From: Chitiniphilus purpureus
Lineage (GTDB): Bacteria; Pseudomonadota; Gammaproteobacteria; Burkholderiales; Chitinibacteraceae
Direction of reading: 5' to 3'
Assembly: GCF_025642115.1 (NCBI RefSeq)
Contig: NZ_CP106753.1
Coordinates: 1,077,501 to 1,141,500 of the forward strand
Length of the DNA stretch: 64,000 nucleotides
The translations under genes were made by a program, and so were the position numbers. The notes beneath the pieces were generated by a model that had not been told where the DNA came from, ran no database searches, and saw only the letters and a list, made by a program, of their open reading frames with translations. This document shows, one piece after another, positions 11,098-20,227 of this stretch; the first letter of the stretch is position 1, and each line of letters opens with the position of its first letter.

Positions 11098-11937
11098 TCA
11101 CTTGACCGCGCCGGCGGTGATGCCGCGGATCAGCTGGCGCGAGAAGAACATGTACAGCACCAGTACCGGCAGCACGGCGAGCGAGAGCGAGGCGAGCACG
11201 GCGTTCCAGTCGGTGGCGTACTGGCCGATGAACTGCTGTACCCCGAGCGTGATGGTCTGTGTCTCCTCGCCCGGGGCCAGGATCAGCGGGAACCACAGGT
11301 CGTTCCAAATCGGCACCATGGTGAACACCGCCACCGTGGCCACGGCCGGGCGGATCAGCGGCAGGATCACCTGGAAGAAGATCTTGAATTCGCCCACGCC
11401 GTCGCAGCGTGCCGCCTCCTTCAGCTCCTTCGGGATCTGCTGCATGAATTCGGACAGGATCATGATCGCCAGCGGCAGGCCCTGCGCGATGTAGACCAGG
11501 ATCAGCGCGGTCAGCGTGTTCACCAGCTCCAGCGACACCATGATCTTGAGGATGGAGACGGTGCCCAGGCGGATCGGCACCATGATGCCGAAGGCGAAGA
11601 ACGCCATCAGCCAGCGGTTGCCGCGGAACCGGTATTCCGACAGCGCCCACGCCGCCATCGCCCCGAACAGCAGGATGAAGAACAGGGAGGTCACGGTGAC
11701 GATCATGCTGTTGCCGAAGAAGCTGAAGAAGTGCGCGTTCTTCATCGCCTTCTCGAAGCCGATCAGCGACCAGCTCTCGGCATTGGGCAGCGACAGCGGG
11801 GAATCGAAGATCGAGGCGCGGTCCTTGAACGCGTTGATCGCGATCAGCACGATGGGAAACAGTGCCAGGATCGAGTAGCCAGCGAGGATCACATGGGTGA
11901 ACGTCGATCCGGCGAAGCGGGTTACCTTGTGTTGCAT
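11098..11937 (-). CDS. Carbohydrate ABC transporter permease (MalG type)
   Basis: The 279-residue integral membrane protein has about six hydrophobic segments, beginning with a first helix around residues 15-35. The EAA motif region EAARCDGVGEFKIFFQVILP contacts the ATPase. Closing residues SRQLIRGITAGAVK are typical of MalG/AraQ-type permeases. It pairs with the upstream MalF-type permease, 10 bp away, in one operon. Substrate is probably a sugar or oligosaccharide, not determinable more closely from sequence. Confidence 0.94.
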   Translation of the reverse strand: MQHKVTRFAGSTFTHVILAGYSILALFPIVLIAINAFKDRASIFDSPLSLPNAESWSLIGFEKAMKNAHFFSFFGNSMIVTVTSLFFILLFGAMAAWALSEYRFRGNRWLMAFFAFGIMVPIRLGTVSILKIMVSLELVNTLTALILVYIAQGLPLAIMILSEFMQQIPKELKEAARCDGVGEFKIFFQVILPLIRPAVATVAVFTMVPIWNDLWFPLILAPGEETQTITLGVQQFIGQYATDWNAVLASLSLAVLPVLVLYMFFSRQLIRGITAGAVK

Positions 11938-11947
11938 GGCCGGCTCC

Positions 11948-12862
11948 TCAGAAGCTGAAGCGCTGCAGCTTGCGCTGCACGAAGAAGAAGTACACGCCGA
12001 CCCCCGCCAGGATCACCAGGAACATCAGCGTGGCCACTGCAGCACCCAGCGTCGCGCTGCCCAACTGGCTCTGGTAGCCGAAGAAGGCGCGGTAGAAATA
12101 GGTGCCGAGGATGTCGGTGCTGTAGCTCGGGCCGGCGAGCGCGCCCTTGACCGAGTAAATCAGATCGAAGGCGTTGAAGTTGCCGACGAAGGTCAGGATG
12201 GTCACCAAGCCGAGCGTGGGCAGGATCAGCGGCACGCGGATGGTCCAGAAGATGCGCCAGGCCGAGGCACCCTCGACCACCGCGGCCTCGATGATCTCGT
12301 CCGGGATCGCGATCAGCGCGGCGTAGATCAGCATCATCGGAATGCCGACGAACTGCCACACCGACATCAGCGACAGCGTATAGAGCGCGGTCTCCTCCTG
12401 CCCCAGCCACGGCTGGAAATGCTCGGCAAGGCCCACATAGCCCAGCAGCGTCTCGGCCACGCCCCACAAGGGCGACAGGATCAGCTGCCAGATGAAGCCG
12501 ATGATCACCACCGACAGCAGCGTCGGCAGGAACAGCAGGGTCTGGTAGGCCTTGGCACCGCGCACGCCGCGCATGCTCAGGAGGGCCGCCAGCAACAGAC
12601 CGAGCGGATTCTGGATCAGCATGTGTACCAGGAAGAACTTCACATTGTTCCCCATGGCGTTCCAAAAGCCTTCGGACCAGTTCGGGTCGAACAACAGCAT
12701 GCGGTAGTTGGCAAGCCAGGCGAAATGCTGGCTGCCGGTTTCGCTGGTCGTGTAAAAGCCCAGGCGCAGCGTATCGAGCAGTGGAAAGGCGCTGAACACG
12801 GCATAGATGAGGAAGGCCGGGGTCAGAAAGACCAGGATGTGCCACGGAAAGGGCTTTTTCAT
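11948..12862 (-). CDS. Carbohydrate ABC transporter permease (MalF/UgpA type)
   Basis: This 304-residue permease has six predicted membrane helices and an EAA loop (EAAVVEGASAWRIFWTIRVP). The start at ATG 12862 is supported by GGAG about 7 bases upstream on the minus strand. It follows the binding-protein gene after a 219-bp gap that contains an intrinsic terminator, so permease mRNA should be less abundant than binding-protein mRNA, as is common in importers of this class. Confidence 0.94.
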   Translation of the reverse strand: MKKPFPWHILVFLTPAFLIYAVFSAFPLLDTLRLGFYTTSETGSQHFAWLANYRMLLFDPNWSEGFWNAMGNNVKFFLVHMLIQNPLGLLLAALLSMRGVRGAKAYQTLLFLPTLLSVVIIGFIWQLILSPLWGVAETLLGYVGLAEHFQPWLGQEETALYTLSLMSVWQFVGIPMMLIYAALIAIPDEIIEAAVVEGASAWRIFWTIRVPLILPTLGLVTILTFVGNFNAFDLIYSVKGALAGPSYSTDILGTYFYRAFFGYQSQLGSATLGAAVATLMFLVILAGVGVYFFFVQRKLQRFSF

Positions 12863-12916
12863 GGCAGGTACTCCGAAATCCGGGGGCGATGCAGCGGGAA
12901 CGGCATCACGAAACGG

Positions 12917-12950
12917 AAAAAAAAGAGGCCGGCGGCGTAGCGCCGGCCTC
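12917..12950 (-). terminator. Rho-independent terminator after the sugar-binding-protein gene
   Basis: Read on the minus strand, GAGGCCGGCG and its complement form a perfect 10-bp stem around a 6-base loop, followed at once by eight Ts (12924-12917). It lies about 130 bp past the binding-protein stop and 55 bp before the permease start. Partial read-through would give the usual excess of binding protein over permease. Confidence 0.93.
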
Positions 12951-13081
12951 AGCAGAGGAATGGAGAGGAAAGTCCATCCAGCGCGCCCTGACGCCGCGCT
13001 CCAGCACGCGGCGCCGGCGGGTCGGCGCAAACCGGCCCGCGGGTGCTCGTCACACGGCGCCGCAGCGCCGCACCGGACCGA

Positions 13082-14326
13082 TCACTTGGCCGGCTTGTAC
13101 CACTTGGACAGGCCCGCCTGGATGCGCTCGGCGGCGGCCTTGGGCGTCATCTTGCCGTTGAGCACGGCCGAGTTGACGGTCCACAGTTCGGTTTCCATGT
13201 TCGGCTCGCCACGGTTCAGGATCTGCGCGTTCAGACGGATCGTCGAACCGCAGGTCTTGCGCCAGTCGATCATGGATTTGGCAACCGGGTCCTTCACGGC
13301 GATCAGATGGTTCGACAGCGAGAAGAAGCCGGTGACCTTGTTGGTGTAGAGGTCGGCGAATTCCTGGCTGCCCACCCATTCCAGGAACTTGTAGGCATCG
13401 CCCTTGTTCTTGGACTTGGGGTTCACGCCGATGCCCAGGTCGGTATGGTCGGAGATGTAGCACTTGTCGCCGGCCTTCTGCACCGGCGGCGGGAAGGCGC
13501 CGAAATCCACGCCCTGCTGGTTGTAGTAGCCGATGTCCCACGAGCCGGCCGGCACCATGGCGGCGCGGCCCGAGGCGAACAGGTTCTGCGTATCGCCGTA
13601 GGTCTGCGCGCTGTAGCCCTTGGCAAGGTAGGGCGCCCACTTGCTCATCTCGGTCCACGCGGCCACGTAGGGCGCGTCGGTGAACTTGGCACTGCCGGCG
13701 ACGATGGCCTTGCGCCCTTCCTCGCCCTTCCAGTAGTTCGGGCCGATGCCGGTGAACACGATCTGGCTCGCTTCCCATTGATCGGCCGTGCCCAGCGCGA
13801 TCGGGGTCTTGCCGGCCTTCTTCACCGCGTCGGCCGCCTTGTGGAATTCGGCCACGGTCTTGGGCGGCTGCAGGCCCAGTTCCTTGAAGATCTTCTTGTT
13901 GTAGAAGAAGCCGTGGATCACCGAGGCCATCGGCATGCAGAAGGTGTCCTTGCCGTCATCGCTCTGCCAGGCCACCTTGGCCGAGGCCGGGAAGTTCTGC
14001 ATGCCGCCCTTGCCGTCGAGCTTTTCAAGGAAGCTCTTCTTGTAAAGGTCGAGCGACTTGTCAAACGGGCGGCAGGTGATCAGGTCGCCCGCGGTGCCGC
14101 CGGTCAGGCGCGCCTGCAGCGCGGAGTCGTACTCGGTGGGGGCGGTCGGCGAGAACTTGATCTGGATGCCGGGGTGCTTCTTCTGGAACGCGGGGATCAG
14201 AACCTCTTCCCACAGCGCCTTGTCGTCCACGCGCCAGGATTCGATCGTCAGCGTGCCAGCCTGCGCAGTGCCTGCGGTGAGCAGGGCGGCGGCGAGCGCG
14301 CCTTGGGTCAAGCGGATATGCTTCAT
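13082..14326 (-). CDS. Carbohydrate ABC transporter substrate-binding protein (family 1)
   Basis: The 414-residue protein starts with a clear signal peptide (MKHIRLTQGALAAALLTAGTAQA) and then LTIESWRVDDKALWEEVLIP, as in extracellular solute-binding protein family 1. It works in the periplasm, delivering a sugar to the permeases encoded downstream. Two Cys pairs are possible in the mature protein. GAGATC upstream gives a modest ribosome site. Because the window contains chitin-related genes, an amino-sugar or chito-oligosaccharide ligand is possible, but a maltose- or sucrose-type ligand is equally compatible. Confidence 0.93.
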   Translation of the reverse strand: MKHIRLTQGALAAALLTAGTAQAGTLTIESWRVDDKALWEEVLIPAFQKKHPGIQIKFSPTAPTEYDSALQARLTGGTAGDLITCRPFDKSLDLYKKSFLEKLDGKGGMQNFPASAKVAWQSDDGKDTFCMPMASVIHGFFYNKKIFKELGLQPPKTVAEFHKAADAVKKAGKTPIALGTADQWEASQIVFTGIGPNYWKGEEGRKAIVAGSAKFTDAPYVAAWTEMSKWAPYLAKGYSAQTYGDTQNLFASGRAAMVPAGSWDIGYYNQQGVDFGAFPPPVQKAGDKCYISDHTDLGIGVNPKSKNKGDAYKFLEWVGSQEFADLYTNKVTGFFSLSNHLIAVKDPVAKSMIDWRKTCGSTIRLNAQILNRGEPNMETELWTVNSAVLNGKMTPKAAAERIQAGLSKWYKPAK

Positions 14327-14678
14327 TTATGCGATCTCCTCAGATCCTGTTAAGCCCGGCGGTGCGGCCTGAGCGGCGCCCACCTGGGACAGTCGCACCG
14401 TAGCATCGCGCTCTGCGTGACACCAATTGCTTGCGTAAGCGTGGCGGAATTCATGCAAGTTTATGATTTTGAATTGATTTTTTGTGTTTTCCGATTGCGC
14501 CGGCGTTGCATTTCTTTACATGCCGCACCGGGCTGACGGCTGCGATGTCAGTGGCGCCGGCCCAAGGCCGTGCAGGCCGGCCATGGGCCGCTTCAAGGTG
14601 GGGCAAGAAAATGCAAGGCTTTGTTACAAATATGCCGGCTCGGTTACGCTATGCTCGGCGCGTTTCCCGGGGAGGCCG
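14327..14678. promoter_or_regulatory. Divergent promoter region between the two sugar-binding-protein genes
   Basis: This 352-bp spacer contains an A/T-rich core (about 14455-14495) in GC-rich surroundings. For the minus-strand importer, TTGGTG (complement of 14421-14426) and TACGGT (complement of 14397-14402) form a candidate promoter with an 18-bp spacer. For the plus-strand gene, TTGTTA (14621-14626) and TACGCT (14645-14650) are 18 bp apart. An imperfect palindrome GCTTGCGTAAGC lies near 14429-14440. The response regulator encoded nearby is a natural candidate to act here. Confidence 0.45.
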
Positions 14679-15959
14679 ATGAACAGGATCGAGCGCAGAC
14701 GGCAGGGCCGGGCGCGGTTGGGCATCCAGCGCCATGTGCTTGCCTGGCTGCTGTGGTGCCTTGCGCCCTGGGCCGGCGCAGCGCAGACGCTGGATGTGCT
14801 GCACTGGTGGACGTCGGCCAGCGAGCGGCAGGCGGCCGACATGCTGGCGCAGGGGCTGGCCACCGAGCACGTGATCTGGCGCGATGCCGCCATCCCGGGC
14901 GGTGCCGGCGTCGGTGCGTTCAAGGTGCTCAAGAGCCGCGTGCTGTCCGGGCGGGCGCCGAACGTGGCGCAACTGATCGGCCCGACCATCGGCGACTGGG
15001 CCGGCCTTGGCCTGCTGCTCGAACTGGATGACGTGGCGCGCGACGAGGACTGGCGCGGCCGGTTCTTTCCCACCATCTGGTCGCTGACCCAGGTACAGCA
15101 GCATGTGGTCGCGGTGCCAATCGGGCTGCATCGGATCAACACCCTCTACTACCAACGTGAGGTGCTGGCCGGGCTGGGCCTCTTGCCGCCGCGCAACTGG
15201 GCCGAGTTCGAGCGCGTCGCCGTCCAGCTGCAGCGTGCCGGCGTCACGCCGCTGGCGCAGAGCAGCGAGCCGTGGCAGGTGGCCACGCTGTTCGAGACGC
15301 TGCTGCTGGCCAGCGTCGGTCCGGCGCAGTACCGGCAGTTGTTCACGTTGCAGCGCCCCGACGATTGGTACGACCCGCGGGTGCGCCAGGCGCTGGAGCG
15401 GTTGCGCAGCCTCAAGCGCTGGATGCCACAGCCGGTGCCGCAGCGCAGCTGGGACGAGGTGGCGCGCGGCTTTGCCCGCGGTGAGGCGGCGATGTGGATC
15501 ATGGGCGACTGGGCCAAGGGCGAGCTGATGAGCTTCGGCCTGGAGGTGGACCGGCATTTCAGCTGCGCCGCGGCACCCGGCACCATGGGCATGCACCTGT
15601 ACAGCGTCGACACCTTTGCCATGCTGGCGGGCGACTACGGCAAGGTGCGCCAGCAGGAGGCCTTCGCCCGGATCGCAGCCAGCCCGGCCATGCAGCTGGC
15701 CTACAACCGCATCAAGGGCTCGGTGCCGGTCAGGCGCGATATCGATCCGGCCCAGCTGGACAGCTGTGCCCGCCAGAGCTGGCAGACCTTCGCCCGCGGC
15801 GAGGCCGTGCAGGCACCGAGCATCGTCCACCGGATGGCTACCGACGAAGCAATGAAGGATGCGATCATCGCCCAGGTCTACCGCTACTTCACCGATGACC
15901 AGGTGACCGCCGGCGAAGTACAACGGCGGCTGGCGGCGATCAGCAGGGCATTGAAATGA
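14679..15959 (+). CDS. GltB-like sugar-binding protein heading a two-component operon
   Basis: The 426-residue protein has an N-terminal hydrophobic signal segment ending near GAAQ, then LDVLHWWTSASERQAADML. It continues with FKVLKSRVLSGRAPNVAQL and GPTIGDWAGLGLL, strongly recalling the Pseudomonas glucose-binding protein GltB. GGGGAGG ends 5 bases before ATG 14679; the longer open frame has no better site. It has no permeases of its own; the next genes are a response regulator and sensor kinase. A role as periplasmic ligand-presenting partner of the kinase, or as alternative receptor for the divergent importer, is inferred. Confidence 0.88.
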   Translation: MNRIERRRQGRARLGIQRHVLAWLLWCLAPWAGAAQTLDVLHWWTSASERQAADMLAQGLATEHVIWRDAAIPGGAGVGAFKVLKSRVLSGRAPNVAQLIGPTIGDWAGLGLLLELDDVARDEDWRGRFFPTIWSLTQVQQHVVAVPIGLHRINTLYYQREVLAGLGLLPPRNWAEFERVAVQLQRAGVTPLAQSSEPWQVATLFETLLLASVGPAQYRQLFTLQRPDDWYDPRVRQALERLRSLKRWMPQPVPQRSWDEVARGFARGEAAMWIMGDWAKGELMSFGLEVDRHFSCAAAPGTMGMHLYSVDTFAMLAGDYGKVRQQEAFARIAASPAMQLAYNRIKGSVPVRRDIDPAQLDSCARQSWQTFARGEAVQAPSIVHRMATDEAMKDAIIAQVYRYFTDDQVTAGEVQRRLAAISRALK

Positions 15960-15968
15960 TTTGAAACT

Positions 15969-16062
15969 GGGAAGAGGGAAGGAGGAAGAGGGAAGGGAAA
16001 AAGCCGAAGTACCTGCGTGGTTGGGATGAGCGCGCTGTTGCCCTTCCCCCTTCCCTCTTCCC
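15969..16062. repeat. Inverted repeat with polypurine heptamer arms (GGGAAGN)
   Basis: Arm 1 (15969-15997) is GGGAAGA, GGGAAGG, AGGAAGA, GGGAAGG, plus G, 29 bases. Arm 2 (16041-16062) read on the opposite strand is GGGAAGA, GGGAAGG, GGGAAGG, plus G. The arms enclose 43 bp and fill the gap between the binding-protein stop and the response-regulator start. It has the same architecture as the 10962-11089 element but a different unit. Strand asymmetry would also permit triplex formation. Confidence 0.85.
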
Positions 16063-16071
16063 GCCAAAACC

Positions 16072-16788
16072 ATGACGCTGCGCAAAATCCTCATCGTCGA
16101 TGATGACCAGAAGACCCGTTCGCTGCTCAAGACCTATCTGGAGAAGAACCAGTTCGAGGTGCGGCTGGCCCAGGACGGGGGGAGCTTCATGCAGGAGTTC
16201 GAGCGCTATCGGGACGAGCTGTCGCTGGTGATCCTGGATGTGATGCTGCCCGATACCGACGGCTTTGCATTGTGTGCGCATATCCGCAAGCGCTCGCAGG
16301 TGCCCATCATCATGCTGACCGCCAGTGCCGATGACACCGACAAGATCGTCGGCCTGGAACTGGGCGCGGATGATTACCTCGGCAAGCCGTACAACCCGCG
16401 TGAGCTGCTGGCGCGGATCAAGGCCATCCAGCGCCGTTCGGGGCAGGACAGCCCCGGCCCGCCGCGCTACTACCGGTTCCAGGGCTTCGTGCTCGACGCG
16501 GTCGGGCGCACGCTGCTCGATCCGAACGGTCAGGAGCTCAAGCTGACCGGGCTCGACTTCCAGCTGCTCAGGTACTTTCTCGAACACCCCGGCGAGGTGC
16601 TGGACCGCGCAGTGCTGGCCGAGGAGACGCGCGGCCGCGATCTGGGTCCGCTCGATCGCTCGCTCGACGTGCAGGTCAGCCGGCTGCGCCAGCGGCTGAA
16701 CGATGATGGCCGCCAGGCCGCGCTGATCAAGACCGTGCGCGGCAGCGGCTATGTGTTCTCGGCGGATGTGACCGTCAGCCATGGCTGA
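16072..16788 (+). CDS. OmpR-family response regulator
   Basis: The 238-residue protein has a receiver domain (D10/D11/D12 acidic cluster, phospho-acceptor D56 in VILDVMLP, K106-region GKPYNPREL) and a C-terminal winged-helix trans_reg domain ending KTVRGSGYVFS. It is a DNA-binding transcription factor of the OmpR/GltR class. Its stop overlaps the start of the kinase gene by 8 bp, implying translational coupling. Context suggests it controls the divergent sugar importer. Confidence 0.95.
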   Translation: MTLRKILIVDDDQKTRSLLKTYLEKNQFEVRLAQDGGSFMQEFERYRDELSLVILDVMLPDTDGFALCAHIRKRSQVPIIMLTASADDTDKIVGLELGADDYLGKPYNPRELLARIKAIQRRSGQDSPGPPRYYRFQGFVLDAVGRTLLDPNGQELKLTGLDFQLLRYFLEHPGEVLDRAVLAEETRGRDLGPLDRSLDVQVSRLRQRLNDDGRQAALIKTVRGSGYVFSADVTVSHG

Positions 16789-18241
16789 ACGCATGCGCAG
16801 GATGCGCTGGCTGCCCCGCTCGCTGCTGGGGCGGCTGACCATCGTGATGGGGCTGGGCGTGCTGGCGACGCAGCTGCTTGCCAACCTGATCTGGACCGAG
16901 CAGATCCGGCAGCAGTCGCAGCGCGAGGCGACTGCGGCGGCCCATCACCTGGGCGGCAGTGCAGTGGCCGCGATCCGTTTCTTCAAGAGCCTGCCGGCCA
17001 ACTACCGGCCGCTGCTGATCGAGCAGCTGCGCGAGATGGGCGGCACGCGGTTCTTCGTCAGCGTCAACAGCGCGCCGGTGACGGTGGCGCCGATCGAGCA
17101 GACCGCGCTGTCGCGCGTGGTGCTCGATACCGTGCGCGGCAAGCTCAAACAGCAATTGCCGCGGCTGGCCGACTACCGGGTGGCGTTCGCCTGGCCCGAC
17201 GGCCTGCCGGTCAGCGACGACGGCGCCACCTTGCAGGATCTGCCGGACGACTGGGTGCAGCACACCCTGATCGTCAAACCGCGCGTGGCGCCGGTACTGG
17301 TGATCCAGGCCGAGCTGGAGCCGGCCGGCTGGATCTATCTGGCCACGCTGATGCCCGATCCGTATTTCCTGGAGAAGGCCGATCCCATCACGGTCGACCG
17401 GTTGGCGCTGCAGTTGGCGACGCTGGTCTCGGTGCTGCTGCTCTCGCTGCTGGTGGTGCGCTGGCTGACTCGGCCGCTGGCGGTGCTGGCCAGCGCGGCC
17501 AAGGCATTCGGCCAGGGCGCGCGTACAGAGCCCGTGCCCGAGGTGGGCAGCCGCGAATTCGTGCAGACCGCGCGCGCCTTCAACGCGATGCAGGCGCGGA
17601 TCGAGCGCTACATGGATGACCGCGAGCGGCTGTTCGCCGCGATCTCGCACGATCTGCGCACACCCATCACCCGGCTCAAGCTGCGCGCCGAGCTGCTGGA
17701 GGACGAAGCCACCCGTGCCGATTTCCACGAAGACCTGGACGAGCTGGAACTCATGGTCAAGGGCGCGCTGCAAAGCGTGAAGGACACCGACATCCACGAG
17801 AACCGCACCGCGGTGCGGCTTGACCTGCTGCTTGAGCGCATGGCGCGTGATGCCAAGCTTGCCGGTGGCGAAGTGGCCTTCGCCGGCGGCGCTGTCACCG
17901 TGATCGCCAAGCCACTGGCCATCAAGCGCGCGTTGTCCAACCTGATCGACAACGCACTCAAGTACGGCGGCCGCGCCGAGGTGCTGCTGACCGAGAGCGA
18001 CGACCTGGTCGAGCTCACCATCCGCGACCACGGCCCAGGCGTGCCCGAAGAGATGCTGGACCGCTTGTTCGACCCTTATGTCCGCCTCGAACATGGGCGG
18101 CAGAGCAACAGTGGCGGCATGGGGCTGGGCCTTGGCATCGCCCGCAATATCATCCACGCCCACGGCGGCGGACTGCTGCTGGGCAACCACCCTGAAGGCG
18201 GGCTGGTCGCCCGCGTCACCCTCAATACGCTTTCCTCCTGA
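16781..18241 (+). CDS. Membrane sensor histidine kinase
   Basis: The 486-residue kinase has TM1 at about 18-36, a periplasmic domain of about 170 residues, TM2 at about 209-227, HAMP, a HisKA dimerisation domain with H290 in the AAISHDLRTPITR motif, and an HATPase domain with N-box NLIDNALKYGG and G-boxes DHGPGVP and GLGLGIA. It phosphorylates the adjacent regulator. The gene order binding protein - regulator - kinase resembles the glucose-responsive GltR/GtrS arrangement of Pseudomonas; the stimulus here is likely a sugar, directly or through the binding protein. Confidence 0.94.
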   Translation: MAERMRRMRWLPRSLLGRLTIVMGLGVLATQLLANLIWTEQIRQQSQREATAAAHHLGGSAVAAIRFFKSLPANYRPLLIEQLREMGGTRFFVSVNSAPVTVAPIEQTALSRVVLDTVRGKLKQQLPRLADYRVAFAWPDGLPVSDDGATLQDLPDDWVQHTLIVKPRVAPVLVIQAELEPAGWIYLATLMPDPYFLEKADPITVDRLALQLATLVSVLLLSLLVVRWLTRPLAVLASAAKAFGQGARTEPVPEVGSREFVQTARAFNAMQARIERYMDDRERLFAAISHDLRTPITRLKLRAELLEDEATRADFHEDLDELELMVKGALQSVKDTDIHENRTAVRLDLLLERMARDAKLAGGEVAFAGGAVTVIAKPLAIKRALSNLIDNALKYGGRAEVLLTESDDLVELTIRDHGPGVPEEMLDRLFDPYVRLEHGRQSNSGGMGLGLGIARNIIHAHGGGLLLGNHPEGGLVARVTLNTLSS

Positions 18242-18585
18242 TCCTGACTGAATAGATAAGCTTTTTCCCGCGCCCGGGTTGCCCCCGCACGCCCGGCTGC
18301 ATCGCACCCGGCTTGCCGACAGTGCCCAGGCACGGCCATGCCTTGCGCAGCGCGGCATGCAGCGTGCTGCATGGTGTTGCCGCCTACCCCGATACGGGTT
18401 GAAGCAGGGCGGCCGACTCGGCTGCCAGTCGGGTCCACAGCCTTGCGCAATGTCACGTTTCCCGTGGTTAAAAAACTATGAAAACCGCCAATCCAGGCTA
18501 AGGTGAGTAAGCGGGGCAGTCTGGAAGGCAGAGATGCCTGACAGGTCTGGTTTTGTTTGAATGACAACAAAATCGCTTGAATACC
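18242..18585 (+). promoter_or_regulatory. Spacer before the chemotaxis operon with a weak sigma28-like site
   Basis: This 344-bp gap has no gene. TAAA at 18469-18472 followed 14 bases later by GCCAATCC (18487-18494) resembles the flagellar sigma28 pattern TAAA-N15-GCCGATAA, with 5 of 8 matches in the -10 part and a spacer one base short. It lies about 90 bp upstream of the first receptor gene. The match is suggestive only. Confidence 0.35.
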
Positions 18586-19683
18586 ATGCGCATTCTTTTG
18601 ATTATCGTTGCCTTGATGCAGTGGGTTGCTTTCCTGTTGCTTTCCAAGGTGCTGTGGTGGGGCGTGCTGGCGGGCGCCCTGTTTGCTGCCGCGCTGGCGT
18701 GGGCAGCCTGGCGCCTGCGTGCGCCCGAGCCGGTCGTCACGTCGCAGGCGGTTGCAGCCCCGATATCCGTGCCGCTGTCCCAGACCGTGCTGGCTCAGCT
18801 GGTCACCGGGGTGATGCCGCTGTGGCACCGGCACGTCGCATTGGCCCGTGAGCAGACGCGCGAGGCTGTCGACACGCTGGTGCTGCGCTTCTCGGGCATC
18901 AACCGGCGCCTGGGGCAGGCACTGGGCCTGGGGGCGGGCGGGCAGAACAACCAGGTCATCGAGGTGATCCAGTCGTCCGGCACGCTGCTGGGCCAGATCG
19001 TCGAATCGCTGGAGCAGGTGCTGTCGGCGCGCGAGACGTTGCTGCGCGAGATCGAGGGGCTGGGCCAGTTCAACGACGAGCTCAAGCGCATGGCGAGCGA
19101 TGTGGCCGAGATCGCCGGACAGACCAACCTGCTGGCGCTCAATGCCGCGATCGAGGCGGCGCGGGCCGGCGAGGCCGGGCGCGGCTTCGCGGTGGTGGCC
19201 GACGAGGTGCGCAAGCTCTCCAACCTGTCCGGCGACACCGGCAAGCGCATCCGCAGCAAGGTCGATTCGATCAATCAGACCATTGCGGGCGCGTTGTCCT
19301 CGGCGCAGCAGCTCTCGGCCGACGAGGCGCAGATGATCGGCGAATCCAAGCAGGTGATCGGACAGGTGCTCGAACACTTCCAGGCTGCGGCAAGCGCACT
19401 GTCGGGCACGGTGACGCAGCTCGAAACCGAGAGCCGCGCCGTTGGCCAGGAAGTGCAGGACGTGCTGGTCAACCTGCAGTTCCAGGACCGCATCAGCCAG
19501 ATTCTCGATCATGTCGAGCGCGACATGGACAAGCTGGTGCGCGCCATCGAACAGGACGAGCTGCCGCCGCGTGAGCGGTGGCTGGCCGAGCTGGAGAAGA
19601 CCTATACCACGACGGAACAGCGGTTGATCCACGGGGGGCAGGCAAGCGGCACGGTTGCCGCATCCCAGGTGGATTTCTTTTGA
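18586..19683 (+). CDS. Chemoreceptor with membrane anchor and no periplasmic sensor
   Basis: This 365-residue protein has two closely spaced hydrophobic helices (about 2-20 and 24-42), then a methyl-accepting signalling domain containing [20 protein letters not shown]. There is no room for a periplasmic ligand domain, so it probably senses an internal or membrane cue. ATG 18586 is used; a TTG at 18577 would add three residues, and neither has a strong ribosome site. It is the first gene of the chemotaxis cluster, 12 bp before cheY. The C-terminal half ([20 protein letters not shown]) resembles receptor-like proteins that dock CheY or phosphatases. Confidence 0.88.
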   Translation: MRILLIIVALMQWVAFLLLSKVLWWGVLAGALFAAALAWAAWRLRAPEPVVTSQAVAAPISVPLSQTVLAQLVTGVMPLWHRHVALAREQTREAVDTLVLRFSGINRRLGQALGLGAGGQNNQVIEVIQSSGTLLGQIVESLEQVLSARETLLREIEGLGQFNDELKRMASDVAEIAGQTNLLALNAAIEAARAGEAGRGFAVVADEVRKLSNLSGDTGKRIRSKVDSINQTIAGALSSAQQLSADEAQMIGESKQVIGQVLEHFQAAASALSGTVTQLETESRAVGQEVQDVLVNLQFQDRISQILDHVERDMDKLVRAIEQDELPPRERWLAELEKTYTTTEQRLIHGGQASGTVAASQVDFF

Positions 19684-19695
19684 TCAGGGATGACC

Positions 19696-20064
19696 ATGAG
19701 CAAGACGATACTGGTAGTGGATGACTCGTTCAGCCTGCGGCAGACGGTGGGCATTGCGTTGAAGGGTGCCGGTTACGACGTGGTCGAGGCCAGCGACGGC
19801 AAGGATGCGCTCGGCAAGCTCGACGGACGCAAGTACAACCTGATCATCTCTGACGTGAACATGCCCAACATGGACGGCATCAGCTTCGTCAAGGCAGCCA
19901 AGCAGCTGCCCAGCTACAAGTTCACGCCCGTCATCATGCTGACCACGGAAGGCGACGAATCCAAGAAACAGGAGGGCAAGGCGGCCGGCGTGCGCGCCTG
20001 GGTGATCAAGCCGTTCCAGCCCCCGGCGCTGCTGGATGCGGTCGCCAAGCTGGTGCTGCCATGA
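19696..20064 (+). CDS. cheY: CheY-like response regulator
   Basis: The 122-residue protein is a stand-alone receiver domain: acidic pair D9/D10, phospho-acceptor D53 in IISDVNMPNMDG, the conserved Thr in MLTTEG and Lys in VIKPFQPP. It would be phosphorylated by the CheA in this operon. AGGGA at 19686-19690 fixes the start at ATG 19696; ATG 19690 overlaps the ribosome site. Whether it acts on a flagellar motor or on another output cannot be told. Confidence 0.93.
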   Translation: MSKTILVVDDSFSLRQTVGIALKGAGYDVVEASDGKDALGKLDGRKYNLIISDVNMPNMDGISFVKAAKQLPSYKFTPVIMLTTEGDESKKQEGKAAGVRAWVIKPFQPPALLDAVAKLVLP

Positions 20065-20227
20065 GCCACGTCAGCATGCGGCCGCGCCCGGCGCCCCGCC
20101 GCATCGCGCTGGTGCCGACACCACCGGCGTTGCCTGCCCGCCGGGTCCGGCCTTGCCATCACCAGGTGCCGCAGACCGTGTCCCAAACCCCGCATCGCCT
20201 TCAACCGGCCATCAGGGAGCGTTGCAC

